Shown one piece after another: positions 13,230 to 13,243 of a stretch of 13,243 nucleotides of DNA (its first letter is position 1; each line of letters starts with the position of its first letter). The position numbers were made by a program, and so were the translations under genes. The stretch is from Candidatus Scatoplasma merdavium (GTDB taxonomy: Bacteria; Bacillota_I; Bacilli_A; RFN20; CAG-288). Under the pieces are notes generated by a model. The model ran no database searches. It saw nothing but the letters and a program-made list of their open reading frames with translations, and was not told the DNA's origin. The DNA lies in contig JADING010000009.1 of NCBI GenBank assembly GCA_017694135.1, positions 1-13,243 on the forward strand, given 5' to 3'.

Positions 13230-13243
13230 TAGCCTGCTAGTTA

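Overview
The window comes from an AT-rich, low-GC Gram-positive (Bacillota-type) chromosome. Ribosome binding sites are strong AAGGAGG types, sigma-A promoters have TTGACA/TATAAT-like hexamers, and there is a CcpA-type cre site. TGA is used as a stop (for example at 8141-8143), so this is not the mycoplasma code. An feoA-feoA-feoB operon with a FeoB-associated Cys-rich protein, and lipoproteins of a gut-Firmicute style, fit an anaerobic Erysipelotrichia/Bacilli-like host. The sequence alone does not fix the taxon. No tRNA, rRNA or CRISPR array was seen.

Layout. (1) 1-1680 is an eroded accessory patch. It holds the end of an unknown ORF, an AP2-domain homing-endonuclease remnant broken by an in-frame TAA, two arrays of related degenerate ~20-bp repeats in opposite orientation, and a 5'-truncated ATP-binding/winged-helix protein (AlbA_2-type regulator lacking its N-terminal domain). 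(2) 1881-4491 is a minus-strand cluster read from high to low coordinates: small unknown protein, NfeD, SPFH/paraslipin, lipoprotein, terminator. NfeD plus SPFH is the classical membrane-microdomain pair. (3) 4492-4920 is a regulatory interval with a sigma-A promoter, an overlapping perfect cre match, a dyad over the -10, and about 95 nt ending in a strong terminator. It looks like a small RNA gene or an independent leader. (4) 4921-6248 is a SIMPL-domain protein plus the 16S rRNA methyltransferase RsmE, closed by a bidirectional terminator shared with a convergent four-helix membrane protein (6308-6766, minus). (5) 6956-9971 carries a cation diffusion facilitator with a manganese-type metal site, an overlapping small unknown gene, and lysyl-tRNA synthetase with its terminator. 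(6) 10022-13166 is the ferrous iron uptake operon. A strong promoter is bracketed by two near-identical 22-bp palindromes, followed by feoA, feoA, feoB, the Cys-rich membrane protein and a terminator. A further promoter-like element lies at the right edge.

How the genes work together. The right half handles divalent metals: Fe(II) import under what looks like a dual-operator, DtxR-like repressor switch, and a CDF exporter whose site residues suggest Mn(II). RsmE and LysS are translation housekeeping. The NfeD/SPFH/lipoprotein cluster is envelope related. Most of the window is ordinary chromosome. The parts worth a second look are the repeat-flanked truncated regulator at the left, the cre-controlled sRNA candidate at 4780-4875, and the paired operators of the feo operon. 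I see no large new multi-gene system.
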